In this document: piece after piece, positions 20,716-31,935 of the stretch
How the letters are laid out: every line of letters starts with the position of its first letter
Numbering within the stretch: position 1 is the stretch's first letter
DNA from: Morinoia aosen
Lineage: Eukaryota; Arthropoda; Malacostraca; Amphipoda; Talitridae
Length of the DNA stretch: 64,000 nt
NCBI GenBank assembly: GCA_030386875.1
Contig: CM059575.1
Coordinates: forward strand, 52,544,859-52,608,858
Direction: 5' to 3'
The notes under the pieces: generated by a model
Database searches by the model: none
What the model saw: the letters and a program-made list of their open reading frames with translations, nothing else
Told to the model about the DNA's origin: nothing
Position numbers and translations under genes: made by a program

Positions 20716-21075
20716 GATTAAGATTATAAGTTAGTTTAAGGCTCCCTAACCACTGCAAAAATAGAGCGTATCGAAGAGAGGAAGGAGAATGGCACCATTT
20801 AGTATGGAGATAAGAAAATGAGGAATCTATGCAGAAAGGGCATAGAAACAGTAAGATGGGAAAGAAGTTCATGAAATAAGAAAAGTTGAAGAAGAAAGTC
20901 AGAGGTGCTGAAAAACAGGACAGCAGTGAACCTAAAAAAGGTTGTCCTTAACATAACAAAAAAACGATTTATTTCAACAAAAAGAAGGCCTACCTAACTC
21001 TCAGCTCGGGCCATCACATTTTTCCCCTCAGAGCGCTAATTCCCATAGATACAATAGTTGTATCCCCCTGAGGGG
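20716..21075 (+). mobile_element. Family A SINE-like repeat, copy A4
   Basis: The best-defined family member: 360 bp bounded by the perfect 15-bp direct repeat GCATCTTTGTCCTAA at 20701-20715 and 21076-21090. It starts GATTAAGATTATAAGTTAG and ends CCCCCTGAGGGGG. A 15-bp duplication is typical of LINE-machinery retroposition. There is no A-tail on this strand; read on the other strand, the copy would end in TAATC-type repeats, so true polarity is unresolved. Confidence 0.92.
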
Positions 21076-21091
21076 GCATCTTTGTCCTAAA

Positions 21092-21735
21092 TTGGCAAAC
21101 AAAAAAAGATAAAAACTCGAGACAGCGAAGAGAAAGGACCATTAGAGCGGACTTCGGAAAACGAGGAGTCTATGCACAAGGTCTGTTCCCTCGCTAAATG
21201 CCTTGCGCTCAGTTACACAAACTAACAGATTTGATATAACCAGGACATACGCGCACCTCAAAAAGAAAGATGGTACGCAAGAATACGAATAATAATATAC
21301 AACAAATACTCCTACGTTTGATTAGGTTAGAGGTTGGTTTAACCCATGTGTACTGACGGCTACTCCGGTGCCAAGATGGCTAGGGCTTCCAGTTTAGGGA
21401 GTCTGACCTAATTTTAAAGTAATTTAACTAGTGAGGAAATATTTTTGAATAAATAACAAACGTAGGGAATTTACAAGCTTTCATGAAACTAATTTTTATA
21501 CATTCTGTCTGCTTGCGTTATTACTGTTGGCTGCTTCTAAGTTTATGCCACAGGGTCCCTGCAACGCATTCAATAACCTTTCTCTTTCACTTGAGCTAGT
21601 TTTTTTCTTTACTTCGTTAATTTTTTATAAATTCGGGCGAAAACTTATGAATAATTTCTTCGTATTTTCAAAAACATTGTCAACGTCAAAAATTCTTGCC
21701 GCCAAGCATAGAACTTCAAAGATTAAAAAAAAATT
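21092..21735. other. Old family A-like fragment, then unassigned DNA
   Basis: 21092-21200 holds a diverged family A-like segment (AGAGAAAGGACCATTAGAG, GAGGAGTCTATGCACAAGG). From 21240 to 21735 I see no gene, repeat boundary or structural motif. Confidence 0.4.
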
Positions 21736-21737
21736 AA

Positions 21738-22373
21738 TCACTATTATAAAGGGAGCCGCGTCCGTCCGTCCGTCCCTCCGTCCATCCGTGTGACCTCCTC
21801 TTGATTATGGTGTCCACAATACGCAATCGGATTATTTTTAGAAATATAAAATTTTAATGGAGCATTTTCTGTTGAAATTCATCCTGTCGCTTTGATATTT
21901 TTAATTGATAATGCAAAAAGAAATGTTTTAAATTTGTTCGACCAGTAACCTGGCTACCACTTGGTATAAGGCCCAAGATTTTGGAATTTGAGTTATTGTT
22001 TTCGAAATTGTGATTTTCTTGAATAGCTCCGAAGAGATAATAGACATCTCAGAATAAAATTCCGGCAAAATAGGCCACCGTGGATAGAAATGTGTCCAAC
22101 CGCAAGGGAGAAGTAGCAAGACTTCGACAGCAAGAAAAACGCCGAAGACGATCGGATGAACAACCCAAAATGGCGAGATGAAGCAATGCTGCTCGCCAAC
22201 GAGAAGCTAGAGCTAAATTGACCCTTGAACGGCGTTTGTAAATGCTACGGAATAATGCAGAGCAACACCGAGTAGCTAGAGAGAGCTTGGCGCATGAAAG
22301 AAGCGAGGAAGTTCTTCGGCATAACGCTGGACAACATCGAGTGGCACGAGAGAATTCAACTCAAGAAAGAAGG
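21738..22373 (+). mobile_element. Possible degraded Helitron or other rolling-circle element
   Basis: TCACTATTATAAAGGG followed by a CCGT-repeat tract (21761-21790) resembles 5' ends of some arthropod Helitrons. At 22090-22380 a frame broken by stops reads LRQQEKRRRRSDEQPKMAR and NAEQHRVARESLAHERSE, arginine-rich repeats like those at the N-terminus of some Helitron replicase-helicases. No Rep or helicase motif is visible. Assignment is tentative. Confidence 0.3.
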
Positions 22374-22392
22374 GATGAAATTCTTCAGATTA

Positions 22393-22748
22393 GATAAGAT
22401 TATTAGTTAGTTTAAGCCTCCCTATCCGCAACAAAGGCGATCCAAAGAGAGGAAAGAAGAAGACACCATTTAGTATGGAGTTAAGGGAACGTGGAATCTA
22501 TTCAGAAAGGGCACAGAAACAGTAAGATGAGAAAGAAGTTCATGAAACAAGATCAAAGTTGAAGAAGAAAGTAGGAGGTGCTGAAAAACAGGACAGCAGT
22601 GAACCGAAAAAAGATGGTCCGTAACAAAATAAAAACCTATTCTATTTCAACAAAAATGAAGCCTACCTAACATTTAGCTTAGACCCTTACATAGTCCCCC
22701 TGGGAGCGCTAATTCCCATAGATACAATCGTTGTATCCCCCTGCGGGG
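22393..22748 (+). mobile_element. Family A SINE-like repeat, copy A5
   Basis: 356 bp, flanked by 19-bp direct repeats GATGAAATTCTTCAGATTA (22374-22392) and GATGAAATTCTCCAGATTA (22749-22767), one mismatch. Start GATAAGATTATTAGTTAG and end CCCCCTGCGGGG. It interrupts the arginine-rich pseudo-coding sequence at 22090-22380. Confidence 0.92.
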
Positions 22749-22767
22749 GATGAAATTCTCCAGATTA

Positions 22768-24280
22768 ATGCCGACCAGCACGTGTAAACTACAACATTTA
22801 CAAGTTGATTTGCTCCAAATGAATTTTAATTTGCTCCTCGTAAAAATAAAATTGCTCATTGTAAAATTTGATTTGCTAATTTTCAATTTTAAATCAATAA
22901 ATGAGAATTTTATTGGCTTTATGATGTTATTTGGAAGAATTTTAGTGAAATTTATTTCTTCTTTGTGAAGTGATTTTATTCCTATAATGCGTACAAAGAT
23001 ATAGAGTTTTTGCTGAGTGTAATTTACAAAAAAATACAGAATATAATTTTCGTCGTATGAACCATTACTCATTATCAAACCATTAGACAAAGGAGTCGTA
23101 TCTCAGACACCTTGATCAAAGAAGCATCTCAGAGATACTGCCACGTTGTACATTGCCGCACATCACGTCGCACCTTGTGTAGACATGCTAACGTCATCAG
23201 CAATAAGTGTCCAGCTCAACTCCGAACATCTTCATCTGTCAGAAGCCAAAACCTTCAAGATGAAGTATGGTAAAACAAGAGCGCGATATAGACAGAGAAT
23301 AATAGAAGCTCTCAATAATGAAGAGGACTGGAAGAAAGATTGCAAACGCACTTGGAATAAATGTTAAGACTGCATACAGGTGGATGAAAAATAAGCAAGT
23401 CATATCTAAGAAGAAAGGAAGATATAATATAAGAAATGTCCCGCAATATTGAGGACACTGGCAACAGCCATAGAAGAAAATGCTTCGATTACTCTCTCAC
23501 AACTTCGCAGAAAAGTACAACAAGATCATGACGTTGATCAAGGATATCTTATAGAAATATGTTAATGAGGCAATAATTGTCAAAACTAGTGCAAACGTTG
23601 TAATTTATGCTTACATTTCATTTTGTGATGTTTATCTATGGCGTTTAGCAGTATTATTCCTTCGATAACATTACTGTACTTCATCATCAAAATGCATTTG
23701 TCCACGAGTTATCAGAAAAATATATATTTATTATTTTTTTTATTTTAAAACTCTATCAATTTATTGTCCAATCCCGCTGGGAATTGCGACCTAAACATGT
23801 TTAATGATGATGATAATAATAATAGTTTATTTGATAGGGTGTCATCTACCAGATGATCGTCGGTAGGAAATAACCCTCGGGTAATGCAGCTACTGGAGGA
23901 TCGTCCGTTGGTTACCGGTTGAACATATGATCCCAATACCATGCACAATGTAGAAAGTCCCTTCGCTTATATGCCTTTTACAGATAGATTAAATAATTAA
24001 AGAAGTAATCAATTAATTGGAATTTCTGCAAAATGGATTAAAACGTAATTAATCAATAATTAAAATTGAATGAAATATAAATATTTACTAACTAATGTTA
24101 ATTAACCATGAGAGCACAGATCTGGCAATCAAGAACGGTTCACACCAAGATTCAACCCAGTGGTTAGGGCAATATATAGTATTTTATATATTTTAAATGC
24201 ACAAGGTGAAGAAAATAACGTAATTTTGATATTGTAACTGTAACAAACTAAGAATTATTTGGATCGATCGCAAATTAACA
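22768..24280. other. AT-rich DNA containing the seed of the 42-bp satellite
   Basis: 22788-22850 (TTTACAAGTTGATTTGCTCC, then AAATGAATTTTAATTTGCTC) matches the edge of the 42-bp array at 25090-25160 in reverse orientation. A 73-codon frame at 23146-23367 (KYGKTRARYRQRIIEALNNE) is alpha-helical in character but not recognised. 23800-24280 is AT-rich with no gene seen. Confidence 0.4.
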
Positions 24281-25160
24281 AAGAGCAAATTAAATTTCAC
24301 CTGGAGCAATTCTATTTTCACGAGGATCAAATCAAAATTCACTTGGAGCAATTCTATTTTCACGAGGATCTAATTAAATTTCACTTGGAGCAATTCTATT
24401 TTCACTAGGATCAAATTAAATTTCACTTGAAGCAATTCTATTTTCACTAGGATCAAATCAATATTTACTTGGAGCAATTCTATTTTCACTAGGATCAAAT
24501 TAAATTTCACTTGGAGCAATTCTATTTTCACTAGGATCATATCAAATTTCACTTGGAGCAATTCTATTTTCACTAGGATCAAATCAATTTTCACTTGGAG
24601 CAATTCTATTTTCACTAGGATCAAATCAAATTTCAATTAGAGCAATTCTATTTTCACGAGCATCAAATCAAATTTCACTTGGAGCAATTCTATTTTCACG
24701 AGGATCAAATCAAATTTCACTTGGAGCAATTCTATTTTCACGAGGATCAAATCAAATTTCACTTGGAGCAATTCTATTTTCACTAGGATCAAATCAAATT
24801 TCACTTGGAGCAATTCTATTTCACGAGGATCAAATCAAATTTCACTTGGAGCAATTCTATTTTCACTAGGATCAAATCAATATTCACTTGGAGCAATTCT
24901 ATTTTCACTAAGATCATATCAAATTTCACTTGGAGCAATTCTATTTTCACTAGGATCAAATCAAAATTCACTTGGTGCAATTCTATTTTCACTAGGATCA
25001 AATCAAATTTCACTTGGAGCAATTCTATTTTCACTAGGATCAAATCAATATTCACTTGGAGCAATTCTGTTTTCAAGAAGGTCAAATCAAAATTCACTTG
25101 GAGCAATTCTATTTTTACTAGGATCAAATCAAAATTCATTTGGAGCAAATCAACTTGTAA
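24281..25160. repeat. 42-bp AT-rich minisatellite
   Basis: About 20 units of 42 bp made of AGGATCAAATCAAATTTCAC, TTGGAGCAATTC and TATTTTCACT. Because 42 is divisible by three, frames persist on both strands: about 120 codons forward (FTRIKSNFTWSNSI) and 110 codons in reverse (LQVKFDLILVKIEL). There is no start or domain context for a protein. Confidence 0.95.
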
Positions 25161-25164
25161 ATGG

Positions 25165-25640
25165 TATTGATTCCATTATATGTTTGGATCCATCTTCTTG
25201 ATAAACAAGTGTACTTAGCAATTTATTGATCTTAACCCAATAACGGCCAAACTGTTCCCCTTAAAGCGAAATATAAAGAAATACATCACGCATGAAACCC
25301 AGTCTTGTGTGAACTTTCCATCGCAGCATTTAGAATACAAGAGCGATGGGAGCGATTTTTGATGTTCTTCAAAGAATACGTTGGTCGATAAAGTGTCAAT
25401 ATGAGAGCAGCGTGGATGTAGTGCATTCATTTTCCATAGATCAAATAAAACATCATACTTGAGTTACCCTTAACACAATTTTCTGTCAGTACGCGAGTTA
25501 CTCTGTAGCAACTTTTATGGGAGTTACCCTAAAAAAAATTTTTCTCAACTGGAGTAATTGTTTAGGGTGCAATTCTTGGAAGCCTAATATTTATTCGAAA
25601 ATAATAATTAATTCTACATTCCAATCCTCTACACGGGACT
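25165..25640 (+). repeat. Family H dispersed repeat, copy H1
   Basis: Shares with 29290-29720 and 34640-35112 the ordered blocks GCGTGGATGTAGTGCATTC, ATAGATCAAATAAAAC, GAGTTACCCT (repeated about three times) and GGGTGCAATT, then an AATAATTATT end. There is no coding frame. Class unknown; the ends are approximate. Confidence 0.65.
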
Positions 25641-25874
25641 CACAACCAGCAGTGCGATGCATCAGACGCATGTTCAAATTGAACAAACAAAACTTGGCAT
25701 ATTGAGACAGAGGTGATCAAAATTTTTGTGTCGGCATATCTTGATTTTAGTTATTAACACAAAATTTTGAAGGCGATGAACGCCTTATATATTAAAAGCA
25801 TGGGGAAGAAGGCATAAATGAAAGAGGGAAGCATGGACGCAAAGAATCATTTAAGTTTATCTTTTTAGAAAGAA

Positions 25875-26220
25875 GAGATTATTAGTTGATTTAAGCCGCC
25901 CTATACGCAACAACTACAATCCAAAGAGAGGAAGAAGGAAGGCACCATTTAGTATGGAGTTCAAGTAAAGGCGGAATCTATGCAGAAAGGACATAGAAAC
26001 AGTAAGATAAGAATGAAGTTCATGAAACAAGATCAAAGTTTAAGAAGAAAGTAGTAGGTGCTGGAAAACAGGACAGCAGTGAACCAAAAAAAATAGTCCT
26101 TAACATAAAAACATTTTATTTCAACAAAAAGAGGGCCTTCCTAACACTCACCTCGACACCTCACATATTCCCCCTGGAGAGCCAATTCCCACAAACACAA
26201 CAGTTGTGTCCCCCTGAGGG
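25875..26220 (+). mobile_element. Family A SINE-like repeat, copy A6
   Basis: Nearly full-length: GAGATTATTAGTTGATTTAAG to GTTGTGTCCCCCTGAGGG with all internal landmarks. No convincing flanking duplication. Confidence 0.85.
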
Positions 26221-26742
26221 AGTGTTGCAGCGACCAGCTGGTCTCCCACAGGCTGGCGAGTCTGCAACACTGACTTCGCTGCAATTCTGTGCAGTGAAGC
26301 CAGGGCCAGAAAACTTCTTGCTCTTTGCAACAATCTAAGAACTTTATTTATTTTTTTCATTTATTTTCATTAATAAACTTCCCAATTCAAATTTGTCGCT
26401 CAGAAACCTCGCTCTGATGAAAAAAGTGAGCGATCGTTTACATTTTCCAAAGGGGAGAACTTGGAACAAACTGCAAACTTCATAAATTCAACGAAATCGA
26501 AATTTCCTTCATATCAGTTAATACATAAACTTTTTTTTTCTGCAACCATTGAAAAAAGAAGAGGAGAAAATTGAACCTTTTCAAATAATTTACACCATGA
26601 AGCAATTTCAAGAATATTTCACTGTATAAACTAGTAAAGTTTGACCTCTTTCGGAAATATTGAACAGGAACATTTGGGAAGTACACCTTACGTTTTTGTC
26701 AAAAATTCGTATGAAAAATCTTTTCGAAATTTGCCCATTTCA
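26221..26742. other. No gene recognised; short inverted repeat
   Basis: GTTGCAG near 26224 and CTGCAAC near 26260 form a short inverted repeat around GACCAGCTGGTC. The remainder is AT-rich. Frames at 26148-26360 and 26480-26686 have no motif. Confidence 0.4.
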
Positions 26743-27652
26743 ATACGCTCACCACAAACTGCCAGATGCAGACAAGAGGGAGCTGAGCTCTAAATACGCC
26801 TGTATCACAGATACGCTCACGACACACGGCCAGGCAGCCAGATGCAGACAAGAGAGCTGAGCTCTAAATACGCCTGTATCACAGATACGCTCACCACAAA
26901 CTGCCAGATGCAGACAAGAGAGCTGAGCTCTAAATACGCCTGTATCACAGATACGCTCACCACACACTGCCAGATGCAGACAAGAGAGCTGAGCTCTAAA
27001 AACGCCTGTATCACAGATACGCTCACCACACACTGCCAGATGCAGACAAGAGAGCTGAGCTCTAAATACGCCTGTATCACAGATACGCTCACCACACACT
27101 GCCAGATGCAGACAAGAGAGCTGAGCTCTAAATACGCCTGTATCACAGATACGCTCACCACACACTGCCAGATGCAGACAAGAGAGCTGAGCTCTAAATA
27201 CGCCTGTATCACAGATACGCTCACCACACACTGCCAGATGCAGACAAGAGAGCTGAGCTCTAAATACGCCTGTATCACAGATACGCTCACCCCACACTGC
27301 CAGATGCAGACAAGAGAGCTGAGCTCTAAAAACGCCTGTATCACAGATACGCTCACCACACACTGCCAGATGCAGACAAGAGAGCTGAGCTCTAAATACG
27401 CCTGTATCACAGATACGCTCACCACACACTGCCAGATGCAGACAAGAGAGAGCTGAGCTCTAAATACGCCTGTATCACAGATACGCTCACCACACACTGC
27501 CAGATGCAGACAAGAGAGAGCTGAGCTCGTAATACGCCTGTATCACAGATACGCTCACCACACACTGCCAGATGCAGACAAGAGAGAGCTGAGCTCGTAA
27601 TACGCCTGTATCACAGATACGCTCACCACACACTGCCAGATGCAGACAAGAG
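26743..27652. repeat. 66-bp minisatellite with two palindromes per unit
   Basis: About 14 units of 66 bp, nearly identical, containing GCTCACCACACACTGCCAG, ATGCAGACAAGAGAGCTGAG and GTATCACAGATAC. Each unit holds two short palindromes, GAGCTGAGCTC and GTATCACAGATAC. 66 is divisible by three, so 200-226-codon frames are open on both strands (22-residue repeats such as QTRELSSKYACITDTLTTH). The last units gain AG insertions and then run into family A copy A7. Confidence 0.96.
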
Positions 27653-27655
27653 AGA

Positions 27656-27912
27656 GAACGTGAGGGAACGTGGAATCTATGCAGAAAGGGCATAGAGAAG
27701 TAAGATGAGAAATAAGTTCCTGAAACAATATCAAAGTTGAAGAAGAAAGTAGTAGGTGCTGTCTAAACAAAAAATTATGCTATTTTAACAAGACAAAAAT
27801 ATATGTTATTTTAACAAAATGGAAACCTACCTAACATTTAGCTCGGGCCCTCACATTGTCCCCCTGGGAGCGCTAATTCCCATAGATACAATAGTTGTAT
27901 CCCCCTGAGGGG
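27656..27912 (+). mobile_element. Family A SINE-like repeat, copy A7 (5'-lacking)
   Basis: Begins mid-element at GTGAGGGAACGTGGAATC, fused to the last 66-bp unit, and ends GTTGTATCCCCCTGAGGGG. The head segment and the AACAGGACAGCAGTG block are missing. Confidence 0.82.
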
Positions 27913-28174
27913 AAAGCTGCTTCAAAAAACACTTCACACCATAAGCCTGCTTCAAAAAACAGTTGACGATCAGGCCTAAACAGATAACATTCCTTCAAAA
28001 TTCAATCTATTGTAATACCTTTCATTCATCAACTTGCTATGCAAATAAACGGGTCTTCTTCCTTACTACCTACAGCGGTATCTTGAATACGCACCTCACT
28101 TCAGGGCACACCCGCGCAGATCTAAATGACATTCCGCAGCCGCGAGACTTGCACATCCGGCAGCCTGTAAGTTA
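27913..28174. other. Unassigned spacer
   Basis: GCTTCAAAAAACA occurs twice (27920 and 27949) as a short direct repeat. No gene seen. Confidence 0.35.
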
Positions 28175-28499
28175 GATTAGACTTTAGTTTGAGCCTCCCT
28201 TACCGCAACAAAGGCGTTCCAAAGAGAGGAAGGCGCATATGAGTGTGGAGTTAAGGGAACGCAGAATATATGTACAAGGTGCATATAAACATGAAGTTGA
28301 GAAAGGTCAAGAAACAAGAAGGTAGTGGGTGCTGAAAAACAGGACAGCAGTGAAGCAAAAGCAGATGGTCCTTTAACAAAACAGAAAACTATTCTTTTTC
28401 AACTAAAGGCAGGCCTACCTAACCATTATCTCGGGACCTCACATATTCCCGTTGGGGCGATAAAGGGGGGAGGGGTACAGCTGTATCCCCCTGAGGGGG
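28175..28499 (+). mobile_element. Family A SINE-like repeat, copy A8
   Basis: GATTAGACTTTAGTTTGAG to GCTGTATCCCCCTGAGGGGG. The conserved CCCCCTGGGAGCGC block is changed to CCCGTTGGGGCGATAAAG, so this copy is diverged near its end. Confidence 0.82.
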
Positions 28500-29289
28500 A
28501 CTATCGTCCTGCCATCCATCACCAGCAAAACTACGAAAAGATTGCTAAGGTCGCACCAACACACCATCTACGAACCACAAACTTGATTGCTTATAATGCA
28601 GGAGTTCGATTATACGAAATTGCGTCACGAACCTAATTTGCTTCGCTAGAGAAGTCCAATGAATTTTCCCAAAAAACAAGAGAGAAATAACACCAGTTCT
28701 TCACAATATAAATGGTCCCAAAATCATGATTTGTTTAGATAAGTCTTAAAGATCCTCAGTTGATATACCCACATGGGTATCGTAATATGGTCGGAGCAAA
28801 CGATTAAGAGAGAGAAGCGTGGACAAAATGCACTCACTTTGTAGCGACAGCACGACAGGCTTCGTGTATCTTGACTTCCACAAAACTTCCGGTTCCGTTC
28901 CCCACCAAAACTGACGGGGTTCACAAATGCCGACGTGAAATGGCGTCATTACGCACTGATGGTATTGGTGAGATTTTCGTCAACGGCGTTGTTTACGCTA
29001 TGAATATCCATGTTTTATATATATTCTTTCTATAAAATTGCTACACGTCTACAGAAAATATATGAGAGATGTTATAAATACATTTGTAACTGGACGTGTG
29101 TGAAACAATGTTTTTCTGCACGATTTTTTAAACAATTATTAAGTTTGCTCACGAGATCTGAACAAAAAATTTTTTTCCCTAAATTAAGGGCAGCTCACTT
29201 CAGGGCTGGCGAGGATTCCCGAAGTAATCCCTTCAACTTATAATATTAATTTCCATAATATGGCTGCATGCACCTTCTATTTAAACAAA
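28500..29289. other. No gene recognised
   Basis: Mixed sequence with short frames on both strands (28724-28949, 29010-29243) lacking motifs. Confidence 0.35.
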
Positions 29290-29880
29290 TGTTCTAATTT
29301 ATTGACATCAACCCAGTCACGGCCAAGTTGTTTCCCTTCCAAAATAAATACGAAGACAATATCCCTCGTATCATGACTCACACAAGCCAGTCCGGCGTGC
29401 ACCGCTCAACGCAGCACCACAACACAAGGACGACGGCAGCGACTGTGTGGTGGTCTGCAGTCTGCACAGGAGACGTTGGTGATGCAGTGTTGGTGTGACT
29501 GCGGCGTGGATGTGGTGCGTTCATTTCACAATAGATCAAATTAAACTTATTTGAGTTACCCTAACCCAAATTTTCCTAGTCAATACCAGATAAACTGAGG
29601 TAAATTTTTACACCAGTTACCCCAGAAATAATTTTTATGAATAAAATAATTCTTCTCAGGGTAATACTGAAAACTTAACAATTTATTGAAAATAATTATT
29701 GATTGAACATTCCGACGAATGATATATGACATACGAGCAAAAATGCAACTTATTGAAAACATTTTTTAAATGAATTAAAAAAATTAGTAATGCTTACATG
29801 GATGCAAATTGAATTATGTAATGAGTTGACGAAAAGTTTGATAGTGTAAATTTTGTAGGCTACGAACGCCTTACATTCAA
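29290..29880 (+). repeat. Family H dispersed repeat, copy H2
   Basis: Family H blocks in order: CGGCGTGGATGTGGTGCGTTC, ATAGATCAAATTAAAC, GAGTTACCCTAACCC, CAGTTACCCCAG and AATAATTATTGATTGAACAT. The extension AATTTTGTAGGCTACGAACG (about 29850) matches a similar extension after H1 at about 25760, so the family is longer than the core. Confidence 0.65.
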
Positions 29881-29994
29881 GTAATCTATGTCAACTTTCA
29901 AAAAGTCTGCAGGAGTCTCCATAAAGAGATAATGAAATATTTGCTGCCTAGTTTCTCCTACGATTGTGAAATGGGAAAGTGCCACGGGGTATCA

Positions 29995-30310
29995 TAAAGA
30001 AAAAAAAGAAAAACGTTTATTTTCCAAGTTGCCACATGAGATACATGCCAACATATTGGGTTTTAATAAGTTTCTTAATATAGGACGTCCTTAAACAAAA
30101 GTTCCATACGAGGAGTACTAATTGACAAACCATCAGAGGTGTACAAATAGATAAGCCATACGAGGCCTAATAATAGACAAACTATACGAGGTGTACTAAT
30201 AGACAAACTATCAGAGGTGTGCAAATAGATAGACCATCCGAGGCATATTAATGAACAAAATATACGAGGCGTACTAATAGACAAACCATACGTGGCGTGC
30301 TAATAGTCTA
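29995..30310 (-). mobile_element. LINE-like 3' end with internal ~27-bp repeats (G1)
   Basis: On the minus strand, several units of about 27 bp (TATTAGTACGCCTCGTATGG-type) are followed by CCCAATATGTTGGCATGTAT, CTTGGAAAATAAACG and a T/TTTC tail. The same tail occurs at 37610-37700 and 50640-50795. This looks like the 3' terminus of a non-LTR retrotransposon family whose body is not in this window. Confidence 0.7.
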
Positions 30311-30348
30311 ACTCTGTCAAGGGTAGTTGAATGAGAAATGAAAAATAT

Positions 30349-30380
30349 CATCTCTTGGATATTTTATATTCCAAGAGATG
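30349..30380. other. Perfect 10-bp hairpin
   Basis: CATCTCTTGG and CCAAGAGATG separated by a 12-nt A/T loop. No T run follows, and no gene precedes it. Confidence 0.6.
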
Positions 30381-30599
30381 GCTAACATCTTATAAATAAT
30401 TCGAATACTGCTAAGCAATTATTCGAAACTCCCAAGTTCTTAGTTGAAATTATCGAAGTAGGAAAATACAAAAAACGCTACACCGTACTAGATTGAAACC
30501 CCATCGTAAATGACAATCAAGTGTTGAGAAAAGGTTAGTCACGAAGTAATTTATAAAGAACATCGCGCAACACAGCACGCACATCTGGAAATGCGTAAA

Positions 30600-31400
30600 C
30601 AAACTTACGCTCAAAAATGAAATACATGGCTTGTTCAGCATACAAATAGAGATAATTTTTGCATGAGCGCTTTATTTCATTCATCTGTTTATACTTTTAA
30701 TTTCTTTTATTCACAGAAATACCCTTCGGGGCCGTGATAGATCGATTTATAAAGCATTAAGCAAGCGCAATCAATTTGTTTATTTCTGGAATTTGGTTCA
30801 GTGTTAACTGATCGCAGAGCTTTAAGTAAAATGTAATGAGTCGTGAGGTTTTGCTTTTTACGCAAAAGTAGAAATAGAAGCATATATATGTGCATGTGCT
30901 TATTTATATGTGCGAAAACGTGTGCATGTGTACACTGATACATAGACATTCATGTTTGCGTGCTCACACATACACACCCATGCACACACTAACACACATA
31001 TTCATATATATACGTATTGAAAATGAATATCTGAGAAATGCTAATAAACATGAAAAATAATCTTGCTCTTTCTATACTTAAAATGACAGCCAAAGTTCAG
31101 ATGAATCGTAAGAAATAACCTGAGGAAAAATAAGGAATTGAAAAAGGACTTCGAAAACGTAAAATGGAATTGTTTTTTAATTTCCTAAAAGAAATTTCAA
31201 GAAAACTCAAGTTACCGCCGAGGAACAACAACAACAAAAAACATATTTCATATCTTCTCGATATTCTCTGCGACATCATGCGAACATGGGTACATGGGAT
31301 AAAATGGAGATACAGTGTAAGCCAGTTACCACTCATGATTGACAAATATCTACAAAATTTTGGCAGAAATGCGTAAACAAACATATGTGACTATTTCACA
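30600..31400. repeat. Diverged repeat, paralogous to 32840-33560
   Basis: Shared ordered segments include TTTATTTCATT, TTCACAGAAAYRCCCTYYGG, GTGATAGATC, CA-rich tracts and GACTTCGAAAAACGTAAAA. The two copies flank the SINE at 31653 and are in the same orientation. Class unknown. Part of a longer old element or segmental duplication. Confidence 0.55.
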
Positions 31401-31510
31401 CAATCGTTTTTAGGATAGGTAATACAATTTCAACTTTTGATTTAATTTGACATTCAACTTAATGCCGATTCAAATTAGCGGCGTAAATTCGGAACAACGT
31501 ATAACATAAG

Positions 31511-31539
31511 GCTGTCTCTGACAATAGGTCAGAGACGGC
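31511..31539. other. Hairpin GTCTCTGAC / GTCAGAGAC
   Basis: A 9-bp perfect stem with loop AATAG, extendable outward with one mismatch. It lies in an AT-rich intergenic stretch. Confidence 0.55.
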
Positions 31540-31652
31540 TTAGTAAATTTATTGATTGAAGGATTAATATTTGTTAAAATAAGAGACTCAAAATAGGAGA
31601 AGCGCCAAAGGAGCAAGCCTCTTCGGAGAGACGACTGCTTAAAAAAAAGGTT

Positions 31653-31935
31653 AACATCGGCATCTTTGGGATGCTTTATTTCCAATCAAGCCTGATACAT
31701 ATGATCTTGGCATTGGTTTTTCAAATGTCTTATAACTAACCCTATATATATAGGACACCATGACGGTTCCCCCGTAAAGCCGGTACCCATTTCCGACACC
31801 TGGGTCGAGTGGGGTATTGTGCTTGAGCTTTCCCTTATACCCAACAGGGAAAATCTCCGCGCCAGCGCTGGGAACGAACCCGCGACTTCCAGCATACAAG
31901 TCCGATCCCTTAACCGCTGTGCCACGGAGAGCTTC
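31653..31935 (-). mobile_element. tRNA-derived SINE (family B), copy B2
   Basis: Minus-strand copy with box A-like TGGCACAGCGGTTAAGGG and box B-like GGGTTCGTTCCC near 31915-31870, body blocks as in B1, and 3' end GGAAATAAAGCATCCCAAAG. A run of eight As follows the 3' end. Confidence 0.88.

Noticed and set aside
24370..25170. Periodic 14-residue proteins (LQVKFDLILVKIEL and the opposite frame)
   Set aside because: By-product of a 42-bp satellite unit.
26749..27497. 200-226-residue repeat proteins on both strands
   Set aside because: A 66-bp stop-free satellite unit gives the same pattern in several frames; nothing singles out one as coding.
30075..30284. 69-codon repetitive ORF (SISTPRI repeats) on the minus strand
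   Set aside because: Produced by the ~27-bp repeats at a LINE 3' end; the other copies do not keep the frame.
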